Source of the DNA: CAZKYP01 sp964556885
GTDB taxonomy: Bacteria > Planctomycetota > Phycisphaerae > Sedimentisphaerales > Anaerobacaceae
Assembly: GCA_964556885.1 (NCBI GenBank)
Contig: CAZKYP010000041.1
Span: forward strand, 1 to 20,109
DNA length: 20,109 bases
Reading direction: 5' to 3'
Positions 7,590-15,535 of the stretch are shown one piece after another. The notes below the pieces were generated by a model. The model was not told the origin of the DNA. It searched no databases and saw nothing but the letters and a program-made list of their open reading frames with translations. The first letter of the stretch is position 1. Every line of letters begins with the position of its first letter. Made by a program: the position numbers and the translations under genes.

Positions 7590-9395
7590 ATGACAAACTA
7601 TTCTGTAAAAGCCGAACACGAAATGACAGCAGGCAAGATTGTCGTAGAATTTTCACATGTCTGCAAAACATTTCTGAATGCAAAATCCAAATCCCGAACC
7701 GCCGCTCTGAAGGATATAAATTTTGTTGCTCGAAAAGGTAAAATCACCGGCCTGATTGGTCCCGACGGAGCAGGTAAAACCACTCTTTTACGCATGGCGG
7801 TAGGTTTAATGGTTCCTGATTCCGGTACGATAACCGTATTGGGCAGGGATGCCTCCCGGCAATCCATGAAAGTTCAGTCTGAAGTAAGCTATATGCCTCA
7901 GCATTTTGGCTTATACGAAGATCTCACGACTCAGGAAAACCTGGATTTGTATGCGGACTTGCAAGGTGTCCCCATGAGTACAAGGCCCGACCACTATAAA
8001 GAACTTATGCACATGACGAATTTAGACTCCTTTACCAGACGACTTGCGGGTCGTCTTTCTGGAGGAATGAAACAAAAGCTGGGTTTGGCCTGTGCCCTCG
8101 TACTATTTCCCCGTTTGCTTGTTCTGGATGAGCCGACCGTCGGTGTCGATCCTCTCTCTCGCAGGGAGCTCTGGAGTATTATTTACCGCCTTGTCAGAGA
8201 AAAAGGGATGTCCGTAATCCTGAGTACTGCCTATCTGGATGAAGCTGAGAAATGTGATGATATTATCCTGATCCATGAAGGAGATATTCTCGGCAAAGGT
8301 TCGCCGGAAGACTTCATAGACAAGGTTAACGGACGAACCTACATTGTCAACGTTCCCGGAATCAAAAAAAGAGCTCTCAAGGAAAATCTTTCCGGGCAGG
8401 AGAGTATTCTGGATGCTACGATTCAAGGCGACAATGTTCGGCTCGTAACACAGACGGATTCGCCTCCGCAGATACAAGATCTGTTTCCTGATCAATCCGA
8501 CGTCTCAATTAAGCCTGTACCGGCACATTTCGAAGACAGTTTTATTTCGATTCTGCATGAGCAACAATCCGTATCCGGAAGCATAGATCGCTGGGACTTT
8601 CATATGGACAAATCACGACAGCAGTCGCAATCAAAAATAACCATGATTCAGGTTAATGATCTGACGCGACGATTCGGAAGCTTCTATGCGGTCAATGGAA
8701 TTAACTTTGATGTTCAGCAAGGTGAAATTTTTGGACTTCTTGGTGCCAACGGTGCAGGCAAGTCCACGACTTTTCGGATGCTCTGCGGCCTGTTGCCCAT
8801 AAGCTCCGGAACTATTCGGGTTGCAGGTGTGGATTTGCGTCACGCCGCTGCGAAGGCCCGTTTGCGAATAGGTTATATGCCCCAAAAGTTTTCACAGTAC
8901 GGTGATCTCAGTGTTCTGCAGAACCTGAAATTTTTCAGCAGCGCCTATGGTCTTACCGGTAAATATCGCGATGAGAGAATCGAATGGGCGCTGGATCAGT
9001 TCAACCTGACCGTCCATGCCGATATGAACAGCATCAGTTTACCTCTGGGATACAAACAGAGGCTCGCTATGGCATGTTCCCTCATGCACAATCCTGACAT
9101 TCTTTTTCTTGATGAACCGACTTCCGGAATAGATCCCCTGGCTCGCAGAAGATTCTGGGATCGAATCAACGCACTTGCTCAGCAAGGCGTAACAGTGATG
9201 GTCACGACCCATTTTATGGAAGAAGCCGAATACTGTGACCGTTTGGCAATCATGGCGGCCGGCAAGATCCTGACACTGGGTAAACCATCTGAAATTCGTA
9301 AAATAGGCCGCACCGACAAAAATTCTGAACCAACTATTGAGGATGCCTTTATTCATCTCATCGAGAAAAATGAGACCGACAGGAAAGCATCATGA
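7590..9395 (+). CDS. ybhF: ABC exporter ATP-binding protein with two fused ATPase domains, YbhF-like
   Basis: Energises the exporter formed with the two permeases that follow. With ATG 7590 as residue 1 it has 601 residues. The first ATPase domain has Walker A GPDGAGKTT (57-65), signature LSGGMKQK (156-163), Walker B LLVLDEP with E181, and STAYLDEAE, where tyrosine sits at the usual switch-histidine position. A linker follows (about 250-345). The second domain has Walker A GANGAGKSTT (385-394), a non-standard signature LPLGYKQR (484-491), Walker B ILFLDEP with E509, and H541 in TTHFMEEAE. The two composite sites are therefore unequal, a pattern I recall in E. coli YbhF too. The start is uncertain: an in-frame TTG at 7566 and GTG at 7578 would add a few residues, and a weak GTGGG site favours ATG 7590. 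It lies 36 bases after ybhG and overlaps the next gene by ATGA. Confidence 0.94.
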   Translation: MTNYSVKAEHEMTAGKIVVEFSHVCKTFLNAKSKSRTAALKDINFVARKGKITGLIGPDGAGKTTLLRMAVGLMVPDSGTITVLGRDASRQSMKVQSEVSYMPQHFGLYEDLTTQENLDLYADLQGVPMSTRPDHYKELMHMTNLDSFTRRLAGRLSGGMKQKLGLACALVLFPRLLVLDEPTVGVDPLSRRELWSIIYRLVREKGMSVILSTAYLDEAEKCDDIILIHEGDILGKGSPEDFIDKVNGRTYIVNVPGIKKRALKENLSGQESILDATIQGDNVRLVTQTDSPPQIQDLFPDQSDVSIKPVPAHFEDSFISILHEQQSVSGSIDRWDFHMDKSRQQSQSKITMIQVNDLTRRFGSFYAVNGINFDVQQGEIFGLLGANGAGKSTTFRMLCGLLPISSGTIRVAGVDLRHAAAKARLRIGYMPQKFSQYGDLSVLQNLKFFSSAYGLTGKYRDERIEWALDQFNLTVHADMNSISLPLGYKQRLAMACSLMHNPDILFLDEPTSGIDPLARRRFWDRINALAQQGVTVMVTTHFMEEAEYCDRLAIMAAGKILTLGKPSEIRKIGRTDKNSEPTIEDAFIHLIEKNETDRKAS

Positions 9396-10540
9396 AGCAG
9401 GAAATGAATGATAGACATCGTGGTGGAATGCTAATGCGCATGCGCGGTTTGGTGAGAAAAGAGTTTGCTCAGGTTGTCCGTGACCCCAGCAGTATTGCAA
9501 TTGCTTTCGTCATGCCTGTTATTTTGCTGATTCTATTCGGTTATGGGGTTTCTCTCGATGCTAAACATATACCAATCGCAATTGTCCTTGAAGATCAAAG
9601 CCCGGAGGCAGAGGGTTTTGTTGCTGAGATTCGGGGAACGGATTATTTCAAACCGATTATTATTTCAAATGTCTCCGTTGCCAGGGAGGCGATGATGCTT
9701 CGTAAAGTCAAAGCTATTGTTATTATAAAGCAGGATTTTACAAGAAAACTAAACACATATTCAGACGCGGCCATTCAGGTCATAGTCGACGGGATAGATG
9801 CCAATTATGGACGCCTTGTTCAGGGTTATATTGAAGGTGCATGGACCATGTGGATTGAGCATAAGGTTCAGACCAGTGGGAAACATATTACCGTCCCGGT
9901 ACAAGTTCAACAACGTATCTGGTTTAACAGCGAGGTCAGAAGCCAAAACTTTCTTGTCCCGGGCTTGATTGCAGTTATCATGACATTAATTGGTGCATTG
10001 CTGACGGCGCTCGTAATGGCGCGTGAATGGGAACGCGGCACAATGGAAGCGTTATTGGTTACACCGATCAAAATGCGAGAGATTATTTTAAGTAAACTTA
10101 TCACTTATTTTATCCTTGGTATCGGCGGGATGCTTTTATCTGTTGTGATGGCGATCTGGTTATTCCATGTTCCGTTACGTGGTTCTTTTATCGTTCTGTT
10201 AGCTACTTCATCTTTATTCCTTTTGGTGGCGTTAGGCATGGGTTTACTGATCTCAACAGTAACCAAAAACCAGTTTGTGGCCGGCCAGATTGCAATAATT
10301 GCGACATTTCTGCCGGCATTTATACTGTCCGGTTTTATTTTTGATATTGCAAGCATGCCATTGGTGGTACAGGGCCTCACACATGTTATTGCCGCCCGTT
10401 ACTTTGTTGCCATTCTGCAGACTGTTTTTCTGGCGGGTAATATCGGTTCAATTATTATACCCAATTCGGCGGCACTTTTGGCGATGGCAATTGTATTTTT
10501 TGGATTGATTCGACTGAAATCAAAGAAAAGGCTGGAGTGA
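9392..10540 (+). CDS. ybhS: ABC-2 type exporter permease, YbhS-like
   Basis: Inner-membrane permease subunit of 382 residues. The topology is typical of ABC-2 permeases: a cytoplasmic N-terminus with VRKEFAQVVRDPSS, a first helix at about 35-55, a large periplasmic domain (about 56-185), then five helices in the C-terminal half starting at FLVPGLIAVIMTLIGALL. The cytoplasmic loop MAREWERGTMEALLVTP is the conserved coupling segment that contacts the ATPase. The start ATG overlaps the ybhF stop (ATGA), and AGGA lies 9 bases upstream. In E. coli the equivalent protein is 377 residues and forms a heterodimer with YbhR; the same pairing is expected here. Confidence 0.93.
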   Translation: MKQEMNDRHRGGMLMRMRGLVRKEFAQVVRDPSSIAIAFVMPVILLILFGYGVSLDAKHIPIAIVLEDQSPEAEGFVAEIRGTDYFKPIIISNVSVAREAMMLRKVKAIVIIKQDFTRKLNTYSDAAIQVIVDGIDANYGRLVQGYIEGAWTMWIEHKVQTSGKHITVPVQVQQRIWFNSEVRSQNFLVPGLIAVIMTLIGALLTALVMAREWERGTMEALLVTPIKMREIILSKLITYFILGIGGMLLSVVMAIWLFHVPLRGSFIVLLATSSLFLLVALGMGLLISTVTKNQFVAGQIAIIATFLPAFILSGFIFDIASMPLVVQGLTHVIAARYFVAILQTVFLAGNIGSIIIPNSAALLAMAIVFFGLIRLKSKKRLE

Positions 10541-10553
10541 TACTATCAATTCA

Positions 10554-11660
10554 TTGCATAAAATCACAGCATTGGTAATCAAGGAATTCCTGGCAATCCT
10601 CAAGGATCCTAAAAGCCGTTTTGTTCTGATTGGCCCACCTATAATCCAGATGCTTGTATTCGGTTATGCAGCGACCTTCGACCTTAACAATGTTCGGTTT
10701 GCGATCTACAATGAAGATGCCAGTACTGCCTCCCGTGAATTGATTGCCGGGTTCCGGGGTTCTCCGAACTTTCATGAAGCTGCAGGAATTATCCATAATG
10801 AACAAATCGAATCATTGATCAACAAAAAGAAAGTTTTGCTTGTTCTTCACATCGGACCACAATTTACCCGCGATCTTATGCTGGGCAAATCCACTCAGGT
10901 GCAGGTAATAGTGGATGGACGTAATTCTAATACCGCTATGATAGCACTCAATTATGTCCAGTCCATCGTAGCAGGTTTTAACAATAAATGGGCCGAAACA
11001 CACGGGTTTGACGGTCCGCCTGCTATTATCAAAACCCGTGCATGGTTCAATCCCAACCTTGAAAGCCGCTGGTTTATTGTTCCGGGAATCATTGCGCTGT
11101 TGACACTGGTAATTACTATGATGGTCACGGCCCTTTCTGTTGCTCGTGAAAGGGAACAGGGCACTTTTGACCAGTTGCTGGTTACTCCTTTTACACCTGT
11201 GCAGATTTTGCTTGGCAAGGCGATTCCCGGTTTTATCATTGGTTTTGCCGAGGCAACCGTGATTATAGTGGTAACGGTGTACTGGTTTAAGATCCCGCTT
11301 CGTGGCCATATTATTACCTTGTACACGGGACTTTCATTATTCTTGTTGTCCTCAGTCGGAGTTGGGCTGATGATATCTTCTCTGGCTGTGACGATGCAGC
11401 AGGGACTTTTAGGGGGATTTTTATTTTTGGTGCCCTCGATAATTCTATCAGGTTTTACCACACCTATCTCCAATATGCCTGTCTGGGTACAAAGTCTGAC
11501 ACGGGCAAATCCAATGCGGTACTTCCTTATTATTATTCGCTCAACCTTTTTCGAAGGTGCCTCATTCGGCAATCTTATTCACCAGTTCTGGCCGATGCTG
11601 CTTATCGGCCTTGCCTGCCTGACCTTGGCTGGCTGGCTATTTCGACATCGAATATATTGA
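10554..11660 (+). CDS. ybhR: ABC-2 type exporter permease, YbhR-like, TTG start
   Basis: Second permease of the exporter, 368 residues, the same length as I recall for E. coli YbhR. A cytoplasmic N-terminus (LVIKEFLAILKDPKSRF) leads to helix 1 at about 25-42. The periplasmic domain carries VQVIVDGRNSNTAMIALNYVQ, nearly the family signature, and RAWFNPNLESRWFIVPGIIAL leads into five helices. The coupling loop SVAREREQGTFDQLLVTP parallels that of YbhS. No ATG or GTG is available near the N-terminus. TTG at 10554 is the only start that gives a full-length family N-terminus, and GGAG lies unusually far upstream (15 bases), inside the ybhS stop region. Translation may depend on coupling from ybhS. 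The 42-bp element begins 5 bases after the stop. Confidence 0.92.
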   Translation: MHKITALVIKEFLAILKDPKSRFVLIGPPIIQMLVFGYAATFDLNNVRFAIYNEDASTASRELIAGFRGSPNFHEAAGIIHNEQIESLINKKKVLLVLHIGPQFTRDLMLGKSTQVQVIVDGRNSNTAMIALNYVQSIVAGFNNKWAETHGFDGPPAIIKTRAWFNPNLESRWFIVPGIIALLTLVITMMVTALSVAREREQGTFDQLLVTPFTPVQILLGKAIPGFIIGFAEATVIIVVTVYWFKIPLRGHIITLYTGLSLFLLSSVGVGLMISSLAVTMQQGLLGGFLFLVPSIILSGFTTPISNMPVWVQSLTRANPMRYFLIIIRSTFFEGASFGNLIHQFWPMLLIGLACLTLAGWLFRHRIY

Positions 11661-11665
11661 TATTT

Positions 11666-11707
11666 TAAGCAATTACGAAGTTTGAATCAAGTAATTCCCC
11701 TATATCA
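11666..11707 (+). repeat. 42-bp element, copy 2, with AATTAC-N14-GTAATT dyad
   Basis: Second copy of the element at 6231-6272, 36 of 42 positions identical, in the same orientation. The arms AATTAC (11671-11676) and GTAATT (11691-11696) are exact, with the same 14-base spacer. It sits directly after the ybhR stop and about 160 bases before the next gene. It could be a regulatory site for the downstream small gene/glycosyltransferase unit, a 3'-end element, or one of a pair of flanking repeats. Confidence 0.7.
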
Positions 11708-11865
11708 ACATTGAACACAAAAACCGTATTCTATTACATGTTTAATTGAATGAAACTGGTAATAAGGAATTAGGTTTTAGTGGTTCGTTTTATGGTTGTC
11801 ATAGAACCGGATTTACAGGCAGATGAAAGAGAAGTTGATGACGGATTATAAAAGGAGAGTCGAAA

Positions 11866-12078
11866 ATGAGAAATTTTGAATTAAATGGAATAGCCTCAGA
11901 ATTACACGAAGTATATATCACGATTAATGTTCCCGAGAGTTATGCTGAGATGGTTGAGATATATAGAGAAGGTAAGAACGGTCCGGGATTCGTACAGGTT
12001 ACATCAGTAAAAATGATTGAGCCGCATGTAGGTTTCGATCAGGACGACAACAATGATATGAGGAGATTTTTACCATGA
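11866..12078 (+). CDS. Small hypothetical protein, 70 residues, coupled to the glycosyltransferase
   Basis: I do not recognise this protein. It is short, acidic and soluble (no signal or membrane segment), with a run that looks like one alpha-beta unit: EVYITINVPESYAEMVEIYR followed by a glycine-rich turn KNGPGF and a strand VQVTSVKMI, then an acidic tail QDDNNDM. Three points support it as a gene: an excellent ribosome site (AAGGAGAG, 8 bases before ATG), its own preceding intergenic region, and an ATGA overlap with the downstream glycosyltransferase. That overlap implies coupled translation and perhaps a shared task, such as an accessory or regulatory subunit. No function can be assigned from sequence alone. 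Confidence 0.72.
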   Translation: MRNFELNGIASELHEVYITINVPESYAEMVEIYREGKNGPGFVQVTSVKMIEPHVGFDQDDNNDMRRFLP

Positions 12079-13334
12079 TTATGAGATTGAACACCCGAAA
12101 AATCGCATTTATATCGTCTTTTAGACCCAGAAAATGTGGTATAGCCACTTTTACTTCTGATTTGATAGAGAACATTCGAAAAACTGGTGGAATCGAGTTT
12201 CTACCTTCGGTAATAGCAATGCAGGCGGGGCATGAGCACGAATATAAAGAGCCGGTGGAATTCGTAATCAGAAAAGATATTGCTCCGGATTATACTGATG
12301 CGGCCGACTATATAAACTCAGGCAACTTTGATGCCGTATCACTTCAGCATGAATTCGGATTATTCGGGGCCGAAGGAGGTTCGAACATAAGCTTATTGCT
12401 CAGTCGTCTGAATATTCCTGTAGTAACGACTTTGCATACGGTTCTCGAGAGACCTTCTTCAGATTATTTTAACGCTCTTGTGAACGTCTGCGACAAATCT
12501 GATAAAGTAATTGTGATGAATGAACGTGGTATCGGTATGCTGACGAATATTTACGGTGTCCCGAGAAGGAAGATAAGGCTCATTCCTCACGGAATACCCG
12601 ATATCCCGTTCAGCCGTTCAGTTTTTAGTAAACGAGGTTTGAGCCCTTCCGGGCGAAAAATCATCATGACCTTCGGGCTGCTCGGCAGAAACAAAGGCAT
12701 CGAAGTAATGCTTAGGGCTATGCCGGCCATCATTAAGGCACACCCCGATACTTTATACGTAGTATTGGGAGCAACTCACCCTGAAGTAGTGAAACATGAA
12801 GGTTCTTCATACCGGGATGAATTACACAAGATTGTCGAAGATTTGGGGTTGCAAAATCACGTGATCTTCCATCACAGGTTTGTGTCCGACTCGGAATTAC
12901 AGCAATTCCTCTGTGCTGCGGATATTTATGTCACCCCGTATTTGTATAAAGAACAGTTAACCAGCGGCACTCTTGCATTTGCGGTCGGTGCGGGCAAGGC
13001 CGTTGTCTCGACGCCTTACTGGGCCGCAGAGGAGCTGTTGGCCGAAGATCGCGGGAAACTGGTGGCATTCGGTGATTCGGGGCAGATGGCTTCGGCGATT
13101 ATGCAAATCCTTGATGATGATTCTCTGCTTAACACGATGCAGTTTCGGGCATACCAATATGGCAGAACAAGGACTTGGGCGAGTGTTGGCCGGGCATATT
13201 GGAATCTGTTGGAAAAGGAAATCCGGTCTGCACCGGCATCCATAGAACCGGCAGTTCCCTTGAGAAATAAAAAAATAGGGCCGGTCCGAAACATCAGAGC
13301 TGATGTCGACCATTCAATTTCTCTGACGGCTTAA
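12075..13334 (+). CDS. GT4-family glycosyltransferase (GT-B fold)
   Basis: Retaining nucleotide-sugar glycosyltransferase of 419 residues, cytoplasmic. The N-terminal Rossmann half opens with IAFISSFRPRKCGIATFTSDL (10-30), the glycine-containing acceptor loop typical of this subfamily. DAVSLQHEFGLFG (86-98) and TTLHTVLERPSS (118-129) follow. The C-terminal donor-binding half has MTFGLLGRNKGIEVMLRAM (198-216), and the sugar-nucleotide loop YKEQLTSGTLAFAVGAGKAVVSTPYWAAEELL (291-322) contains the conserved acidic residues. The start ATG overlaps the 70-residue gene's stop, with GAGGAG 9 bases upstream; ATG 12081 is an alternative two codons in. The acceptor and product are unknown. In a stress setting it could modify envelope glycan or make a compatible solute, but nothing in the sequence decides this. 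The last 35 residues look like a loose extension. Confidence 0.9.
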   Translation: MIMRLNTRKIAFISSFRPRKCGIATFTSDLIENIRKTGGIEFLPSVIAMQAGHEHEYKEPVEFVIRKDIAPDYTDAADYINSGNFDAVSLQHEFGLFGAEGGSNISLLLSRLNIPVVTTLHTVLERPSSDYFNALVNVCDKSDKVIVMNERGIGMLTNIYGVPRRKIRLIPHGIPDIPFSRSVFSKRGLSPSGRKIIMTFGLLGRNKGIEVMLRAMPAIIKAHPDTLYVVLGATHPEVVKHEGSSYRDELHKIVEDLGLQNHVIFHHRFVSDSELQQFLCAADIYVTPYLYKEQLTSGTLAFAVGAGKAVVSTPYWAAEELLAEDRGKLVAFGDSGQMASAIMQILDDDSLLNTMQFRAYQYGRTRTWASVGRAYWNLLEKEIRSAPASIEPAVPLRNKKIGPVRNIRADVDHSISLTA

Positions 13335-13358
13335 ATGAAACATGGAAGGAGGAATAAA

Positions 13359-13676
13359 ATGAGCAATGTGAAAACACCCTGGTATGTATTACATGCACCG
13401 GAAATAGGTACGAAGTTTGATGAATTTTACAAAACATGCAGCAAAGAAGGAGTACTTGATAAAAAAACGAAGGAATTGTTAATGCTGGCCGTAGCTACTG
13501 TATTCCACTGTTCTGACGGCGTTGATGAACACCTGAAAGGTGCACTCGAAGCCGGAGCCACAAAGGGGGATATCACGGAAACTCTGCTTGTCGCGGCGGC
13601 TGAAACCGGCAAAGCGCAGCTTATATGGGCAAAACAGATTTGTAGTAAATATCTGGGTGACAACGGTCACAAATAA
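13359..13676 (+). CDS. Carboxymuconolactone decarboxylase (AhpD-like) family protein
   Basis: Small helical protein of the CMD/AhpD fold, 105 residues. I chose ATG 13359 because an excellent AAGGAGG lies 8 bases upstream; an ATG at 13335 would add eight residues but has no ribosome site. The core helix reads KTKELLMLAVATVFHCSDGVDEHLKGALEAGATKGDI. C51 and H58 occupy the positions of the first cysteine and the histidine of the AhpD C-x-x-C-x-x-x-H motif, but the second cysteine is G54. Without it the thiol-disulfide peroxidase-type cycle of AhpD should not work in the usual way. The neighbours suggest a redox or stress role, but the true substrate is unknown. It lies 24 bases after the glycosyltransferase and is probably in its operon. 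Confidence 0.88.
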   Translation: MSNVKTPWYVLHAPEIGTKFDEFYKTCSKEGVLDKKTKELLMLAVATVFHCSDGVDEHLKGALEAGATKGDITETLLVAAAETGKAQLIWAKQICSKYLGDNGHK

Positions 13677-13907
13677 GTACCACACAATTTGATAAGAACT
13701 AATTATAACAGGTTGACAATTATGAAAATAAAAGGTGAGAGTGAAACGGTCTTTTATCTGAAAATAAATTCAGTTAATGCGGCCAAATAGAGTATTGAGT
13801 TAGGGAGGTAATTGCTTATGCGTGTAATAATATGGACTATTGTGTAGTGTAAAATCATTTTCGAAACAAAAATACCATAAAATCATATTTAGAAAAGGAG
13901 TTTTATT
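13677..13907 (+). promoter_or_regulatory. Intergenic region before the BON protein, with two very short frames
   Basis: This is a 231-base AT-rich leader. A TTGACA box lies at 13713-13718, but no good -10 was seen at 17 bases. Two tiny frames occur: 13722-13790 (22 residues, weak ribosome site) and 13818-13847 (MRVIIWTIV, with a strong GGGAGG site 9 bases upstream). They may be leader peptides, the decayed start of a lost small membrane protein, or noise. The BON gene has its own AAAAGGAG site just before 13908. Confidence 0.35.
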
Positions 13908-15383
13908 ATGAAAACGCAAAGCCAAAAAATGATTCCATATTGTATGTTTATTTTCTTGATAACATGTCCGTTAGCTGCTGTTGCGATAGATCGCCCGGGC
14001 GATGACGATATCAGGTTCTGGGTCAAGGATGCAATCAGCGAAGATCCTTATATCGATTCTTCAGTAATAGATGTTGCAGTATCAAACGGTATTGTCACTT
14101 TGTCTGGGGATGTTAAAAATCTGGCTTCGAAGACATATGCAGATAAGGAGGCGAAAAAGATCAGCGGTGTTCTTGGTGTAATAAACAGACTTTCAGTTTT
14201 ATCGAGTGACGTGAATGACACTGACATCGTTAAAAATATCAGGCGTAGAATCGTTGACAATGCTGCAATAGAATCGCAAAACATCATCGTAACCTGTGCA
14301 GACGGCAAGGTTAAGCTTACCGGAGAAGTTGCCAGTTGGTCGGAAGGAAAGCAGGCCGGTCTTCTTGCCGGTGAGGTTCGAGGTGTCAAAGGAGTTGAAA
14401 ACGACCTGACGGTTAATTTGATGTTTACCCGTTCTGACGAAGATATAAAAAAGGATGTTCAGGCCACTCTCCGGCGTGATGTTTATCTGGTCAATCTTCC
14501 TATTGACGTTACGGTTACTTATGGATTTGTGACTCTTAGTGGTACTGTGGGGAGTGAATATCAGAAAAGTCGTGCTTACGAAGATGTTATTTGGATCGAA
14601 AATATTAAGAATATCAAGAACGACCTGGTAGTCCAATGGTGGGAAAAAGAAGGTTCTCGAACGAAGCCTGCTTATAATGTTACCGATACCGAACTTGCCA
14701 AAGCCGTGACTGATGAGCTGCAGCAGGATGGCAGGCTTGATCCTCGTGATCTGGCGATCACTTCTTCCTACGGCCATGTTACATTAATAGGATCCGTGGC
14801 CGATTTCCACCAGAAAAGCATTGCCGAGAAGGATACTTATGACGTAGTAGGCGTCGGCTGGATAACGAACAATCTTGTCGTGCGGGCGATCAGACGGGAT
14901 GATTTCGAAATTCGCGACGATATCCTTTTTGAATTTTCAACCGATGATGCTCTTTGGAACCAGGATATTAAAGTAAAGGTTAACAATGGTGTTGTCACTT
15001 TGTCGGGCAAGGTGAGCACCGGTTACGATAGAGTACATGCTTTAACTGTTGCCTCTCGCATTCGCGGAGTTAAAGAGCTGAAAGACGAAATCGAGGTCAA
15101 CTGGAAGCAGGAATACAAAGATGCGGATTTGTTGGGTCGATTAATGAATCGTATCAAATCAAACTGGCTGCTTTCACCTGTCAGGGATAAGATAAAAATC
15201 AATGTCAGAAAAGGTGTAGTTACTTTGGCAGGCACGGTATACAACTGGGGCGAGCGGCGTGAGGCCGAGCGAATTGTTCAAAATACCAGTGGGGTCAGGG
15301 CTATAGATAATCGAATCCAGGTTGAAGGTTACAATTACAAATGGGAAGACTGGTATCTGAAAGATTCTGACGGCGGTTCATGA
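13908..15383 (+). CDS. Secreted protein with six BON domains
   Basis: Periplasmic stress-type protein of 491 residues. A signal peptide (1-26, cleavage after AVA) is followed by six tandem BON domains at about 32-97, 104-170, 176-243, 258-326, 331-398 and 405-473. Each shows the BON pattern of a leading acidic helix, a central strand pair ending in G-x-V-T-L-x-G-x-V, and a closing V-x-N-x-L/I-x-V. The six central motifs are GIVTLSGDV, GKVKLTGEV, GFVTLSGTV, GHVTLIGSV, GVVTLSGKV and GVVTLAGTV. BON domains bind phospholipid membranes or envelope components; E. coli OsmY, an osmotic-stress protein, has two. Six is unusually many and suggests an extended membrane-binding scaffold. The start is set by AAAAGGAG 8 bases upstream. 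It has its own leader region, so it may be separately transcribed. Confidence 0.92.
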   Translation: MKTQSQKMIPYCMFIFLITCPLAAVAIDRPGDDDIRFWVKDAISEDPYIDSSVIDVAVSNGIVTLSGDVKNLASKTYADKEAKKISGVLGVINRLSVLSSDVNDTDIVKNIRRRIVDNAAIESQNIIVTCADGKVKLTGEVASWSEGKQAGLLAGEVRGVKGVENDLTVNLMFTRSDEDIKKDVQATLRRDVYLVNLPIDVTVTYGFVTLSGTVGSEYQKSRAYEDVIWIENIKNIKNDLVVQWWEKEGSRTKPAYNVTDTELAKAVTDELQQDGRLDPRDLAITSSYGHVTLIGSVADFHQKSIAEKDTYDVVGVGWITNNLVVRAIRRDDFEIRDDILFEFSTDDALWNQDIKVKVNNGVVTLSGKVSTGYDRVHALTVASRIRGVKELKDEIEVNWKQEYKDADLLGRLMNRIKSNWLLSPVRDKIKINVRKGVVTLAGTVYNWGERREAERIVQNTSGVRAIDNRIQVEGYNYKWEDWYLKDSDGGS

Positions 15384-15535
15384 ATAATGAGGCGATTAAC
15401 CGAAGTGGCATTGAGTATTTAACGGTGTCGATTTCGAGCAAAATCCTTAATGACTTAGTATGTTCCGGTTCGTATGTTAATGCAGGTCAAAATAAGTAAA
15501 GGCATAGAGAGAAGCAATTAAAAGGAGCAATTGAA

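Noticed and set aside
10952..11572. 206-codon frame antisense to ybhR
   Set aside because: It is a shadow of a strongly conserved permease; its composition mirrors reverse-complemented membrane codons and it has no ribosome site or family motif.
6231..11707. ybhGFSR as a transposon-borne cassette bounded by direct repeats
   Set aside because: There is no transposase, integrase or terminal inverted repeat, and the two copies differ at six positions; the regulatory-site reading is preferred, although transfer is not excluded.
14199..14777. 192-codon frame antisense to the BON gene
   Set aside because: It lies wholly within a gene whose frame shows six BON units; no independent support.
15384..15535. 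Sigma-54-like TGGCAT sequence upstream of the methyltransferase
   Set aside because: The -12 half (TTGC) is missing at the required spacing, so it does not meet the consensus.
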